Shown: in pieces, positions 13,401-21,820 of the stretch
Layout of the letters: each line of letters begins with the position of its first letter
How positions within the stretch are numbered: the first letter of the stretch is position 1
NCBI GenBank assembly: GCA_022842185.1
Contig: JALHQB010000008.1
Coordinates: forward strand, 1 to 64,000
DNA from: Acetobacteraceae bacterium
Lineage (GTDB): Bacteria; Pseudomonadota; Alphaproteobacteria; Acetobacterales; Acetobacteraceae
Direction: 5' to 3'
Length of the DNA: 64,000 nucleotides
Notes under the pieces: model-generated
What the model was told of the DNA's origin: nothing
The model's input: only the letters and a program-made list of their open reading frames with translations
Database searches by the model: none
Made by a program: the position numbers and the translations under genes

Positions 13401-13764
13401 CGGGGTGATCCGCGAGCATCGCGGCCGTCCCGTCGACACGGTCGCAACGCAGATCCAGCATGACGTCGAGCCCCTCTGCGCGGGCCATGGCGCAGATGTG
13501 ACGCAAACCCGCCTCGGCATTTCCGCCGCCGAGGTGGTCGTGCAGCCGCTCGTGGTCGGCGGTGAGGAAGATGGATCCGTCGCGGCCTGTCGCAAAAGGC
13601 GGTGCCAGGACCACGCTGTCGAATTGAAGGTCGGCAATTCGGGCAAATTCACGAGGCCAAGCGTCAAGTGCAGGCATCGCGAGTGGGTTTATATAATAGG
13701 ATGAGCCACTGGTTTTCGTTTCATTCAATGATCCATGCCCCTCCTGCGGCACGCTGCGAGACAT
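10495..13764 (-). CDS. glgE: Maltosyltransferase GlgE with extra N-terminal GH13-like domain
   Basis: GlgE extends alpha-1,4-glucan with maltose from maltose-1-phosphate. The typical GlgE module covers about residues 420-1089: an N-terminal beta domain (GRFPVKRIVG) and the barrel with D816 in FRVDNPHTKP, the glutamate of FLSEAFTRP, and the TPDINPTF and KPGKEEYLDSEKYE signatures. About 400 residues precede it. They resemble a GH13 barrel that has lost its catalytic residues, as the strand matching the usual RxD nucleophile motif reads GFRCLEP. The start is uncertain: ATG at 13764, or TTG at 13728, which has AGGAGG about ten bases upstream. It is the first gene of the glgE-treS-glgB operon and divergent from the DUF2934/glgX/treZ/treY group. 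Confidence 0.95.
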   Translation of the reverse strand: MSRSVPQEGHGSLNETKTSGSSYYINPLAMPALDAWPREFARIADLQFDSVVLAPPFATGRDGSIFLTADHERLHDHLGGGNAEAGLRHICAMARAEGLDVMLDLRCDRVDGTAAMLADHPEFRANNDNADAPPDPRHPIDRGLTLRRPAPPALTDWWLTHVRAWSQAGVRGFRCLEPTLGSSFWTPIIEGVHEVLPAARFIAWTQGLDASEVAGLRGTGFNLTACSLPWWDFEAAWFGEEVARLAAVAPVLTMPESPFAPRLAACITDRVLARRAAERAVSFAALSGHAWLLPMGFEFGAVDRMGFGPAEAERFDALRRDPRIDLQDAVRAANRQRHSQPIASECAAPVVRSSPNAPIAQVLRQSNDAQNLLVLANPSLTAARQISAAEIAANSPAPAAFTYDASIALNAGEVRFLPVNETEPVRLTPDPADASARGFAASPRIAIEAISPSVDDGRFPVKRIVGHRLTVTADIFADGATKLAVRLRWRPADESEWREVPMRHTINDIYTAEFLPDRVGTHHFTISAWVDVYGAFLDEIRTKHGAGVDIALERREGSALLEAARTRLPSGQADELGLALDALRRAEAAAAVGIYAQPRVTALMRQADPRPFLVTHEPILRVDIERRAAGFASWYEIFPRSQSGDTERHGTFDDVIAQLPRVRDMGFDVLYFPPIHPIGVKNRKGRNNSLTAEAGDPGSPYAIGAEAGGHDAVHPELGTLEDFRRLVAAAAQHGLEIALDFAIQCSPDHPWLKDHPDWFSYRPDGSIRYAENPPKKYEDIVNVDFYAADAVPALWIALRDVVLFWVDAGVKLFRVDNPHTKPLPFWEWMIGQVRDREPDCVFLSEAFTRPKVMYRLAKVGFSQSYTYFTWRNTPWELGQYIAELNRAPVSDFFRPHFFVNTPDINPTFLQHAGRPGHLIRAALAATLSGLWGVYNGFELCEARPVKPGKEEYLDSEKYELRAWDYDRPGNIVAEITALNRLRRQNPALQTHLGTTVLASGHEDVMVFAKATPDMSNVVLVAVSMNPHTAVDTHIELPQTAMGLSPGAALRAENLMGGGEERWEGTHRALHIAPHTLPFAIWRLRAADRI

Positions 13765-13917
13765 CGCGGCGTTCCGGGTTTAACTTGTGCATGCGCAATA
13801 AGTTTCGCAACGGGCATCGCGCGGGGATTCACCCGCATGATGAAACCACGCCCGTTATCAACGGTTGTTGCGCTGTAAGCCTGCGGAACGGCCGCAAGCG
13901 TGAGGGAGGGAAGAGCG
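13765..13917. promoter_or_regulatory. Divergent promoter region between glgE operon and DUF2934-glgX-treZY group
   Basis: These 153 bases separate two divergent glucan/trehalose transcription units and must carry both promoters. I could not place a convincing -35/-10 pair for either direction. An EcfG-like minus-strand match at 13750-13775 was considered and rejected because its start site would cut into the likely ribosome binding site. Confidence 0.4.
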
Positions 13918-14133
13918 ATGTCGGATCGCACCGATCTTCAACAACGAATTCGTGAACGGGCACACGCGTTGTGGGAACACGCCGGATCACCGTCGGGCCA
14001 GGAGGAGCATTTCTGGCTCCTCGCGGAGAAAGATCTTACGGCCGGACCTGAGGATGAAGCAATGACAGTACGTCAAGAGAAGTCACCGGGCAGGCAGGCG
14101 CGTGCCGGCACAGCCAAGCGACGGCAGGCATGA
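13918..14133 (+). CDS. DUF2934 family small protein
   Basis: The product has 71 residues. The segment near the N-terminus (IRERAHALWEHAGSPSGQEEHFW, then LLAEKDL) is the hallmark of DUF2934, a short helical domain of unknown function common in alphaproteobacteria. The ATG at 13918 is preceded by GAGGGAGGGAAG and is preferred over an in-frame start 18 bases upstream. The C-terminal third is basic and low in complexity. It is the first gene of a plus-strand group leading into glgX, treZ and treY. DUF2934 genes often sit beside glgX or other glucan genes, but their role is not known to me. Confidence 0.85.
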   Translation: MSDRTDLQQRIRERAHALWEHAGSPSGQEEHFWLLAEKDLTAGPEDEAMTVRQEKSPGRQARAGTAKRRQA

Positions 14134-14152
14134 ACACCGGGGCAGGCTTCGC

Positions 14153-16216
14153 ATGAGGCGGGTCGAGTCCGGAGCGCCGTTTCCCTTTGGGGCGTCCCTC
14201 ACGCAGCGGGGCACCAATTTCTGCCTGTTCTCGGACAATGCAGAAGGTGTGGAACTCTGCCTGTTCGACACTGAGGGGAATCGGGAACGCGAGCGCGTGG
14301 CGGTGCGTGAATGCACCGATGGCGTCTGGCACTGCCATCTGCCTGGCGTCGGGCGGGGGCAGGTTTACGGCTGGCGCGTGCATGGTCCGTGGGAACCGCA
14401 GAACGGCCATCGGTTCAATCCGGCGAAGCTGGTGCTCGATCCATATGCGCGGCAGCTCGTCGGCGCGTTGCGATGGGACGATGCGCTTCATGGCTACACT
14501 GTTGGTGCCGGCGAGGATGCCGACCTCGTCATGGATGATCGAGACAGTGCGTCCTTCATGCCCAAGGCAAGGGTCATCGCCGAACTGCCGCTGACCGCAG
14601 CGGCAAAGCCGCTCAACACATGGCCGAAGACCGTCGTCTATGAAGGGCATGTCCGCGGGCTCACGATGCGTCATCCGCTGGTGCCTGAAGGGCTACGCGG
14701 CACCTTCGCGGCGCTGGGGTCGGAGCCCATGGTGGAGCATATGTTGAAACTCGGCGTGACTGCGCTCGAGTTGCTGCCGGTCCAGGCCTTCGCGCAGGAT
14801 CGCGTGCTGATCGACCGTGGGCTGACCAATTACTGGGGATACAACACGCTCGGCTTCTTCGCGCCTGAACCGCGCTACCTTGGTGCGGGCGGGCTTGATG
14901 AAATTGGGATGGCGGTGGACCGCCTGCATCAGGCCGGCATCGAGGTCATCCTCGATGTCGTGTACAATCACACCTGTGAGGGCAACCACCTTGGACCGAC
15001 GCTGTCATGGCGCGGCATCGACAATGCCAGCTACTACCGGTTAATGCCGGGGGAGCCCCGGTACTACGACAACCTCACTGGCTGCGGCAACGCGTTGAAC
15101 ACGGAACATCCGCGCGTTCTGCAGATGGTCATGGACAGTTTGAGGCTTTGGGCAACGGTCTACGGCATCGACGGATTCCGGTTTGACCTGGCGACCACGC
15201 TCGGGCGGCGGGCGGATGGCTTCGATCCCGGCCATCCGCTGTTCCATGCCATGCGTCAGGACCCGGTGCTGGGGCGCGCGAAGCTGATCATGGAACCATG
15301 GGACATCGGGCCTGGCGGGTATCAGCTTGGCAATTTTCCGCCAGGGTTTTCGGAATGGAATGGTGACTATCGCGATGTTGTCCGGGATTTCTGGACCGGT
15401 TCGGAAGGCCTGTTGCCGGCTTTCGCGACGCGCTTCGCGGCGTCGTCCGACCTGTTTGGTGAAGGCCGCCGCCGGCCCTGGTCGAGCGTGAACTTCGTCA
15501 CCGCGCATGACGGCTACACGTTGCATGACCTGGTGTCCTACGAACACAAGCACAACGAAGCGAATGGCGAGGACAATCGCGACGGCCACGACGACAACAA
15601 GAGTTGGAACTGCGGCGCCGAGGGCGAGACGGACGACGCGGAGGTCGGAGCCTGCCGTGCCCGGCAGAAGCGCAACTTGCTCGCGACTCTGTTACTGTCA
15701 CAGGGGGTGCCAATGCTGTTGGCGGGCGATGAGATCGGCAATTCCCAAGGCGGCAACAACAACGCCTATTGCCAGGACAATGAGATCGGATGGGTCGATT
15801 GGACCGGCCAGGATGAAGCGTTGTCGGCATTCGTCGCGCGACTGACGGAACTGCGCAAGCGCCGCAGCGCGCTGTCTCGGCCTGCCTTCCTGACCGGTGC
15901 GCGTAATGAGCGTGGTGTGCCCGACGTGGCTTGGTTCGGCGTTAACGGCGCCCGCATGACGGAGGAGGAATGGAACACGCCGCATGCCAAGTGCCTGGCG
16001 GTGCGGCTCGCGCCTGCGCAACCGGGCGATGTGAGCTTGTTGATCCTGCTCAACGCCGCCAATCACGGTGTTGAGTTCCTGATCCCGCCGGGCGGTACGG
16101 GAAAGTGGGAGGCTGTGCTCGACACCGCTGAACAGGTTGAAGGCGCGCAACGCGCGACTGGGGAAGCGGTGATCGCCGATGCGCGGTCGCTCGTTGTCTG
16201 GGAATCTCGGGCGTGA
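14153..16216 (+). CDS. glgX: Glycogen debranching enzyme GlgX (stand-alone copy)
   Basis: This isoamylase-type GH13_11 enzyme hydrolyses alpha-1,6 branches of glycogen or limit dextrin. From the ATG at 14153 it has 687 residues, normal for GlgX. An N-terminal CBM48 domain (about 1-150) precedes the barrel with D345 (FRFDLATTLG), E381 (IMEPWD) and D453 (TAHDGY). It is clearly paralogous to the GlgX half of the fusion at 1262-5011, sharing the CEG/SGEG loop, GCGN motif and NGEDNRDG segment. The ATG at 14153, after GGGGCAGG, is favoured over an in-frame GTG at 14102 that would overlap the DUF2934 gene. It overlaps treZ by four bases (GTGA). Confidence 0.95.
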   Translation: MRRVESGAPFPFGASLTQRGTNFCLFSDNAEGVELCLFDTEGNRERERVAVRECTDGVWHCHLPGVGRGQVYGWRVHGPWEPQNGHRFNPAKLVLDPYARQLVGALRWDDALHGYTVGAGEDADLVMDDRDSASFMPKARVIAELPLTAAAKPLNTWPKTVVYEGHVRGLTMRHPLVPEGLRGTFAALGSEPMVEHMLKLGVTALELLPVQAFAQDRVLIDRGLTNYWGYNTLGFFAPEPRYLGAGGLDEIGMAVDRLHQAGIEVILDVVYNHTCEGNHLGPTLSWRGIDNASYYRLMPGEPRYYDNLTGCGNALNTEHPRVLQMVMDSLRLWATVYGIDGFRFDLATTLGRRADGFDPGHPLFHAMRQDPVLGRAKLIMEPWDIGPGGYQLGNFPPGFSEWNGDYRDVVRDFWTGSEGLLPAFATRFAASSDLFGEGRRRPWSSVNFVTAHDGYTLHDLVSYEHKHNEANGEDNRDGHDDNKSWNCGAEGETDDAEVGACRARQKRNLLATLLLSQGVPMLLAGDEIGNSQGGNNNAYCQDNEIGWVDWTGQDEALSAFVARLTELRKRRSALSRPAFLTGARNERGVPDVAWFGVNGARMTEEEWNTPHAKCLAVRLAPAQPGDVSLLILLNAANHGVEFLIPPGGTGKWEAVLDTAEQVEGAQRATGEAVIADARSLVVWESRA

Positions 16217-17955
16217 ATTGGTTCGGCCCGCGATTGTTGGATGATGGCGTGGTCTTTCGCATATGGGCGCCGGACGTGACGGAGGTTGCCCTGGTCCTCG
16301 CTGACCAGGACGTCCGACCGATGGTGCCTGCGGCGGGGGGCTTTTTTGAACTGTCGTCGCCCGAGGCCCGTGGCGGGCAGCGTTACAGGTTCCGGATCGG
16401 CGGAGAGGATGTGCCCGATCCTGCTTCCCGCCAACAGGATGGCGACCCGGGGGGATGGAGCGTCGTGCGCGAGACGCTGCCGCCGATGCGCCAAAGGGTC
16501 CCGCCCTGCGCGTGGCATGATGTCGTGCTGGTGGAATTGCATGTCGGCACGGCAAGCACGTCAGGCGATTTCAACGGTCTGGTTGAGCATCTCGACCATT
16601 TTCGGGATGCCGGGTTCACGGCGATCCAGTTGATGCCGGTTGCGGAATTCCCCGGTCGCCGCAGCTGGGGTTACGACGGCGTGCTGCCTTTCGCTCCCGA
16701 CGAGGCTTACGGTCCACCTTCGGCCCTGAGGCGCCTGGTGGATGCGGCGCATGAGCGTGGGCTCGGGGTCATGCTCGATGTCGTCTATAATCACTTCGGT
16801 CCGGAGGGCAATTCTCTTTCCCGGTATGCCAAGCGCTTCTTCACCGCCGACCACACGACGCCCTGGGGAGACGCGATCGACCTGATGCAGCCACAGGTCC
16901 GCCACTTCTTCATCGAGAATGCACTGATGTGGCTCACCGAATACGACTTGGATGGGCTGCGCCTGGACGCGGTGCACGCCTTCGCGCAACCGGGCGGCGA
17001 CCTGTTCCTGCGAGAGTTGGCGCAGGCCTGCCGGGCGGCCAAGCCGGACGCGTGGTTGGTGCTCGAGAATGACGACAATGCCGCGCGCTGGCTGGAACGT
17101 GACGAGGCGGGACGCCCGCGTTTCTTCAACGCCCAGTGGAATGACGATGCGCATCACGCGCTGCATGTCACCGCGACCGGAGAGGCGGCGGGATACTACG
17201 GCGACTATGCGGTGGACCCGCCTGCCGCGGTGCAGCGCGCCTTCGCCGAAGGTTTCGTCTTTCAGGGCGATCCGTCCGCCCATCGGGACGGCGCGCGGCG
17301 AGGGGAGGCCAGTGGTCATCTGCCGCCGACCGCCTTCGTCAATTTCGCGCAGAATCACGACCAGATCGGCAATCGCGCGCGTGGGGACCGGCTGGCAGGA
17401 CAGGTGGAACCGGCGAAGCTCGCTTTGCTGCGCTTCATGCTTCTGCTCGGTCCGGCCGTTCCACTTTTCTTTCAGGGGGAGGAAGCCGCATTGGATGTCC
17501 CATTCCCGTATTTCTGCGACTTTGCCGGTGCGCTCGGCGAAGCCGTGCGGCAGGGACGGCAACGCGAGTTCAGCGCCTTCTTCGATGCCGCGCACAGCAT
17601 CCCTGACCCACTGGATGCCGCGACCATGGCTTCGGCCGTCGTGCCTTGGGACCGCGTCACGCCCGACGCGACGGAGCCGTTCCGAAACCTCACGGCGCAC
17701 CGCAGGCGCCTCGTCACGCCGCTGCTCGGCACAGGCTATCGCGGCGTGGAGACGGCGCGCAGCGGCGCCGCGCTGGCCTGGCGGTGGCGGTTCGACGCAG
17801 GCGCGCTGAACCTCCTCGTAAACACCGACACGGTGCCGGCGGACATGACCGCGTCACCGCCGCGCGATGCCGTGTCGATCGGGGATGTCATTTTCGACGG
17901 CAGCGCTGTCCGGCTCGGACCCTGGTCTGGCTGCGCCTGGACTGGCGCCGCATGA
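16213..17955 (+). CDS. treZ: Malto-oligosyltrehalose trehalohydrolase
   Basis: TreZ releases free trehalose from maltooligosyl-trehalose made by TreY. The product is 580 residues, the family length, with an N-terminal beta domain (FGPRLLDDGVVFRIWAP) and a GH13 barrel carrying D252 (GLRLDAVHAF), E285 (LENDDN) and D383 (NHDQIGNRARGDR). The last motif is highly characteristic of TreZ. It starts at a GTG overlapping the glgX stop and overlaps the treY start by four bases (ATGA). glgX, treZ and treY are therefore one translationally coupled unit that debranches glucan and turns its reducing ends into trehalose. Confidence 0.95.
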   Translation: MNWFGPRLLDDGVVFRIWAPDVTEVALVLADQDVRPMVPAAGGFFELSSPEARGGQRYRFRIGGEDVPDPASRQQDGDPGGWSVVRETLPPMRQRVPPCAWHDVVLVELHVGTASTSGDFNGLVEHLDHFRDAGFTAIQLMPVAEFPGRRSWGYDGVLPFAPDEAYGPPSALRRLVDAAHERGLGVMLDVVYNHFGPEGNSLSRYAKRFFTADHTTPWGDAIDLMQPQVRHFFIENALMWLTEYDLDGLRLDAVHAFAQPGGDLFLRELAQACRAAKPDAWLVLENDDNAARWLERDEAGRPRFFNAQWNDDAHHALHVTATGEAAGYYGDYAVDPPAAVQRAFAEGFVFQGDPSAHRDGARRGEASGHLPPTAFVNFAQNHDQIGNRARGDRLAGQVEPAKLALLRFMLLLGPAVPLFFQGEEAALDVPFPYFCDFAGALGEAVRQGRQREFSAFFDAAHSIPDPLDAATMASAVVPWDRVTPDATEPFRNLTAHRRRLVTPLLGTGYRGVETARSGAALAWRWRFDAGALNLLVNTDTVPADMTASPPRDAVSIGDVIFDGSAVRLGPWSGCAWTGAA

Positions 17956-20414
17956 GCGGTCCCGAATGGCGCGCCACCTACCGCCTGCAGTTCCACGCCT
18001 GCTTTACCTTCGACGACGCGGTGAAGATCGTGCCGTATCTGCGGCGGCTTGGTGTCAGTCACGTCTATGCCTCTCCGATCCAGGCGGCGCGGTCGGGGTC
18101 GACGCATGGCTACGACCAGATCGATCCATGCAGCATCAATGCGGATCTCGGCGGGGAGCCTGCCTTCCTGCGTTTCAGTGACGCGCTTCGCACCGCCGGC
18201 ATGGGGTTGCTGCTGGACATTGTGCCCAACCATATGGCGGCGCACCGATCCAATCCCTGGTGGATGGCCGCGCTGGCTTCGGGGCCGGGCTCGCCTGCGG
18301 CCGCCATCTTCGACATCGATTGGCAACGCCACCCGCAGGTCCGGCAACCGATGCTTGACGACACGTTTGCGGCGAATTTGGCGCGAGGGACGCTGGCGCT
18401 GGACTGCGATACCGAAGAGGGGTGGCTGGTGGCCACGGCCTACGGTGAACACGCCTGGCCGTTGCGGATTGAAGATACTGCGCGACTACTCGACGATGCC
18501 GGGCTGGCGGACGTCGCCCAACTCTGGCGCGCGGATCGGAGTGTCGATTTCGGTATCGCGCGAGCGGCGGTGCGGCGGATTGCCGGGGATGCGCGCGATC
18601 GGCTGGACGTCGTGCTTGCGAGGCAAGACGTCGCTGCAATGATCGACAGGCAGTTCTGGCGGCCGGTGCATTGGCGATCGGGCCGCGACGCTCTGTCGGC
18701 CCGCCGCTTCTTCAACATCACCGAGCTGGTGGGTGTGTGCGTCGAGCAGGAGGAGGTCTTCGCCCTGACGCATCGGCTGCCGCTGGACCTGTTGCGCGAT
18801 GGGCGGATCGATGGCCTGCGCATCGACCATATCGACGGGCTGGCCGACCCCGCTGCGTATTGCCGGCGCCTGCGCGCGGCGGCGGGGCCGGAGGCGCTGA
18901 TCGTCGTCGAGAAGATCCTGGGCCTCGACGAGACGCTGCCGGCGGAATGGCCCGTGGACGGCACCACGGGATATGAACGGCTCAACCAGATCAATCGGCT
19001 GTTCGTCTCTGTCGACGGGTATCACACGCTCGCACCGGAAGCGTCGGTGGTTGGCGAACCGGCGAAGCGCCTTGCTGACGCGAAGCGGCAGTTGCTCACC
19101 GAAAGCTTCGCCGCGGAGCTGGAGCAACTCACCGAAGCAGCGTCCATCCTGGCCGCCGACGACGCGGGGATGGAATTCGCCGGGCCGACGCTGCGCGCTG
19201 GGCTCACCGGGCTGCTGGTCCACTTTCCGGTGTATCGCAGTTATCTCGTCGGGCCGGACGCCACGCCTGCCGACCAGGGGCGCTATGCCACTGCGTTGTC
19301 TGCGATCGAAGCCGAGGGCGACCCGTGGAACAGCGCGGCCGCGCGCTGGCTGGCAGACGTGATCATGGCGGGAACCACGGAGGCCGCCGCTGCCCTGCGC
19401 CGAAGATTCCAGCAACTCACTGGGCCTCTCATGGCGAAGGGGCTGGAGGATACGGAATTCTATAGGAACGTGACGTTGCTGTCGGTGAACGAGGTCGGCG
19501 GCGATCCGGACATGCCCGCAATTGATGCCGGCGCCTTCCACGCATGGGCCATGCGATATGCCGCGACGCGGCCACGGGACCTCACTCCACTGGCAACCCA
19601 CGATACGAAGCGCGGTGCCGACGCGCGGGCGCGGATCAACCTGCTGTCACTGGCAGCGCAGGACTGGGTCACCCAGGTGGCGTGCTGGCGTGACATGAAC
19701 GCTGCATTGCGGCCCCAGGCGGTCGACGGGGCAGATGAATGGCTGATCTACCAGACAATGTTCGGCGCCTGGCCGATCGACTGGGATCGACTGCGGCTGT
19801 ACCTCGTCAAGGCCATGCGGGAAGCCAAGCGCCATACTCGATGGGAAACCCCGAACGAGACCCATGAGGACGCCGTGCTGCGGTTCGCCTCCGCTCTGCT
19901 CGAACATGCAGACGCCGCGCCGTTCCGGGCTGGCATGTCGGCCTTTGTCGAGCGGATGATCCACGCCAGCCGCCGGAAGGGGATCGCTCAAACCGTACTG
20001 CAACTGACACTGCCGGGCCTGCCGGATATCTACCAGGGCAGCGAGTGGTGGGATCTGTCGTTGGTCGATCCGGACAATCGACGCCCTGTCGACTACGCAG
20101 CGCGCAATGCCGGTCTCGAAGCGCCGCTGCCGTCATTGGCGAATGATGACTTCGGCCTGCTCAAGCAGCGCGTCACGATGCGTCTGCTGCATCTACGCCA
20201 GGAACGGCCGGAAATTTTTGTGGGATACCAGCCTGCGAAGAACGCTCAGGACGGCTGGTTGGCCTTCACCCGCGGTGATGGGCGGATGATCGTTGCTGTC
20301 CAGACACGCGACGAAGCGGGGGACTGGCCAGTGCCGAGTGAGGGCGGCGGATGGTTGGACGTCCTGTCCGAAGCCGGAGGGGTCCCGGGCGTGCGGGTTC
20401 TGGTCAGAACCTAG
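17952..20414 (+). CDS. treY: Maltooligosyl trehalose synthase
   Basis: TreY isomerises the terminal alpha-1,4 bond at the reducing end of maltodextrins to an alpha,alpha-1,1 bond. From the ATG at 17952 the protein has 820 residues. It begins with the family signature (ATYRLQFHxxFTF, then LGVSHVYASP) and has D292 (RIDHIDG), E320 (VVEKIL) and D551 (THDTKRGADARARI). The frame stays open 102 codons upstream, but the start at 17952 overlaps the treZ stop (ATGA) and matches the family N-terminus. A strong GC hairpin just after the stop probably ends the transcript. Confidence 0.95.
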   Translation: MSGPEWRATYRLQFHACFTFDDAVKIVPYLRRLGVSHVYASPIQAARSGSTHGYDQIDPCSINADLGGEPAFLRFSDALRTAGMGLLLDIVPNHMAAHRSNPWWMAALASGPGSPAAAIFDIDWQRHPQVRQPMLDDTFAANLARGTLALDCDTEEGWLVATAYGEHAWPLRIEDTARLLDDAGLADVAQLWRADRSVDFGIARAAVRRIAGDARDRLDVVLARQDVAAMIDRQFWRPVHWRSGRDALSARRFFNITELVGVCVEQEEVFALTHRLPLDLLRDGRIDGLRIDHIDGLADPAAYCRRLRAAAGPEALIVVEKILGLDETLPAEWPVDGTTGYERLNQINRLFVSVDGYHTLAPEASVVGEPAKRLADAKRQLLTESFAAELEQLTEAASILAADDAGMEFAGPTLRAGLTGLLVHFPVYRSYLVGPDATPADQGRYATALSAIEAEGDPWNSAAARWLADVIMAGTTEAAAALRRRFQQLTGPLMAKGLEDTEFYRNVTLLSVNEVGGDPDMPAIDAGAFHAWAMRYAATRPRDLTPLATHDTKRGADARARINLLSLAAQDWVTQVACWRDMNAALRPQAVDGADEWLIYQTMFGAWPIDWDRLRLYLVKAMREAKRHTRWETPNETHEDAVLRFASALLEHADAAPFRAGMSAFVERMIHASRRKGIAQTVLQLTLPGLPDIYQGSEWWDLSLVDPDNRRPVDYAARNAGLEAPLPSLANDDFGLLKQRVTMRLLHLRQERPEIFVGYQPAKNAQDGWLAFTRGDGRMIVAVQTRDEAGDWPVPSEGGGWLDVLSEAGGVPGVRVLVRT

Positions 20415-20419
20415 ACGGA

Positions 20420-20448
20420 CCGCCGCCGCCGCGATCGGGCGGCGGCGG
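20420..20448. terminator. GC-rich hairpin between convergent treY and 59-aa gene
   Basis: CCGCCGCCGCC (20420-20430) pairs with GGCGGCGGCGG (20438-20448), an 11-bp stem over a 7-base loop. It starts six bases after the treY stop and lies 30 bases beyond the convergent 59-aa ORF stop. Only a short T-rich stretch (ATTTG) follows on the plus strand, so it is a hairpin-type, possibly bidirectional terminator without a classic U-tract. Confidence 0.55.
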
Positions 20449-20477
20449 GGATTTGAAGCCAGCGCAGGCCGAGACGA

Positions 20478-20657
20478 TCAGGCCCGCATCGCCGGAGCAA
20501 GGTTCTTGGGCAGAAACGGCTTGCGGGGAGTCTTTGGCGTGCGCGGCTTGAGCGTCGGCGTGCCGTAGCCCTTCTCCGGAAAGGCTTGGAGCTGGTCGGT
20601 CCCCGGACCCGGCGTATCGCCATCGGAACTGACGGAGGTTGTGCGACGTTTTGCCAT
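20478..20657 (-). CDS. 59-aa basic, proline-rich protein behind an EcfG-type promoter
   Basis: The frame starts at ATG 20657 and encodes 59 residues beginning MAKRRTTSVSSDGDTPGPG. It is rich in Lys, Arg, Pro and Thr, has no membrane segment, and is probably disordered. I do not recognise a family. Support for a real gene comes from its context. GGGGCAG precedes the ATG as a modest ribosome binding site. A perfect GGAAC-N17-CGTT element, the EcfG consensus, ends 30 bases upstream. A strong hairpin follows the gene. It is probably a general-stress-response small protein; function unknown. Confidence 0.7.
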   Translation of the reverse strand: MAKRRTTSVSSDGDTPGPGTDQLQAFPEKGYGTPTLKPRTPKTPRKPFLPKNLAPAMRA

Positions 20658-20686
20658 GATGCTGCCCCAATCGAGTATGGCTTCTC

Positions 20687-20712
20687 AACGGACGGGCGGG
20701 TCAAAAAGTTCC
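20687..20712 (-). promoter_or_regulatory. EcfG-type (general stress sigma factor) promoter
   Basis: On the minus strand GGAAC (20712-20708) is followed by 17 bases and then CGTT (20690-20687). This matches the GGAAC-N16/17-CGTT consensus of EcfG/SigT promoters in alphaproteobacteria. Transcription would begin near 20680, giving a leader of about 23 bases that contains the GGGGCAG site and leads to the ATG at 20657. Confidence 0.7.
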
Positions 20713-20905
20713 TTCACGACTTCGCAAGGCGGCAGGAGCGGGCAATGCCTCCGAAACGCGTCGGCGCGGCGCAATATTGTTGCGAACCGATACACTTGGC
20801 GGTCTTGCCACGCGTTACGCCTCCGTCACTATCGCGGGACAGGTGCAGGCCGCCGGGCCGGGTGAAGCGCCTCGACCTCCAACGCCCCATTTGAAGGACG
20901 ACACC

Positions 20906-21820
20906 ATGACCGCATGCCGCAGGACCCTCCTTCTTGGCCTGGCCGCCGGTGCCGCCGGCCTGGCCGCGCGACCCGCCGCGGCGCAGGCCGCGCCGCTGCT
21001 CAGGAAGCCGATCCCCAGCAGCGGGGAGATGATCCCGGTCATCGGCCTGGGTTCCGCCCGGCGGTATGAGGAAGCGAAGACCGAGGCGGATATCGTGCCG
21101 CTGCGCGAGACCTTCGCCCGTTTCCACGCGCTCGGCGGCACGGTGATCGACACCGCGCCCTCCTATGGGGACGCCGAGGCGATCATGGGCAACATCATCG
21201 CCGGGCTGGGCATCCGCCGTGACCTGTTCCTGGCCACCAAGGTCGGCGTGGACACACCCGAACAGGGCCGCGCGCAGATTGCCCAGGCCTTCCAGAAGCT
21301 GCGCACCGACCGCATCGACCTGATCGCCGTGCACAACCTGCGCGACATCACCAACCAGCTCGCCTATCTGCGCGAGCTGAAGCAGGCCGGGCGAATCCGC
21401 TATGTCGGGGCCACCACATCCTTCGACAGGCAATATGAAGCCTTCGAGGCGATGATGCGGCGCGAGACGCTGGATTCCATCCAGATCGACTACGCGCTGG
21501 ACAACCGCAATTCGGCGGAACGCATCATCCCGCTGGCGGCCGAACGCGGCATGGCGGTGTTCATCAACTTGCCCTTCGGTCGCGGCAGCGTGTTTCGCGC
21601 CACGCAGGGCCGGCCGCTGCCGGACTGGGCCGCTGAGATCGACGTCACGACCTGGGCGCAGTTCATGCTGAAGTACCTCGTCTCCCACCCTGCGGTGACC
21701 TGCGCGGTCCCTGGCATGGCGCAGGCGCGGTATGTCGATGACAATCTAAAGGCGGCGCAGGGCCGCATGCCCGATGCCGCGATGCGCCGGCGCATGGAGC
21801 AGTTCATCGATGGCCTCTGA
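20906..21820 (+). CDS. Tat-exported aldo/keto reductase
   Basis: This is a 304-residue NAD(P)H-dependent oxidoreductase of the aldo/keto reductase superfamily. Residues 1-27 look like a twin-arginine signal: R5-R6 before a hydrophobic stretch (TLLLGLAAGAAGLAA) ending ARPAAAQA. The barrel has the catalytic tetrad D82, Y87 (DTAPSYG), K112 (ATKVG) and H143 (AVHNL). Export of a folded, cofactor-loaded reductase to the periplasm is predicted; the substrate is unknown. The start is chosen at 20906 because the signal begins there and AAGGA lies just upstream. Its last 11 bases overlap the start of the next gene, suggesting coupled expression. Confidence 0.9.
   Translation: MTACRRTLLLGLAAGAAGLAARPAAAQAAPLLRKPIPSSGEMIPVIGLGSARRYEEAKTEADIVPLRETFARFHALGGTVIDTAPSYGDAEAIMGNIIAGLGIRRDLFLATKVGVDTPEQGRAQIAQAFQKLRTDRIDLIAVHNLRDITNQLAYLRELKQAGRIRYVGATTSFDRQYEAFEAMMRRETLDSIQIDYALDNRNSAERIIPLAAERGMAVFINLPFGRGSVFRATQGRPLPDWAAEIDVTTWAQFMLKYLVSHPAVTCAVPGMAQARYVDDNLKAAQGRMPDAAMRRRMEQFIDGL

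Noticed and set aside
13750..13775. EcfG-like GGAAC-N17-CGTG on the minus strand before glgE
   Set aside because: One mismatch in the -10 element, and the predicted start site would fall inside the likely AGGAGG ribosome binding site or within the longer coding start, so it would not make a usable mRNA.
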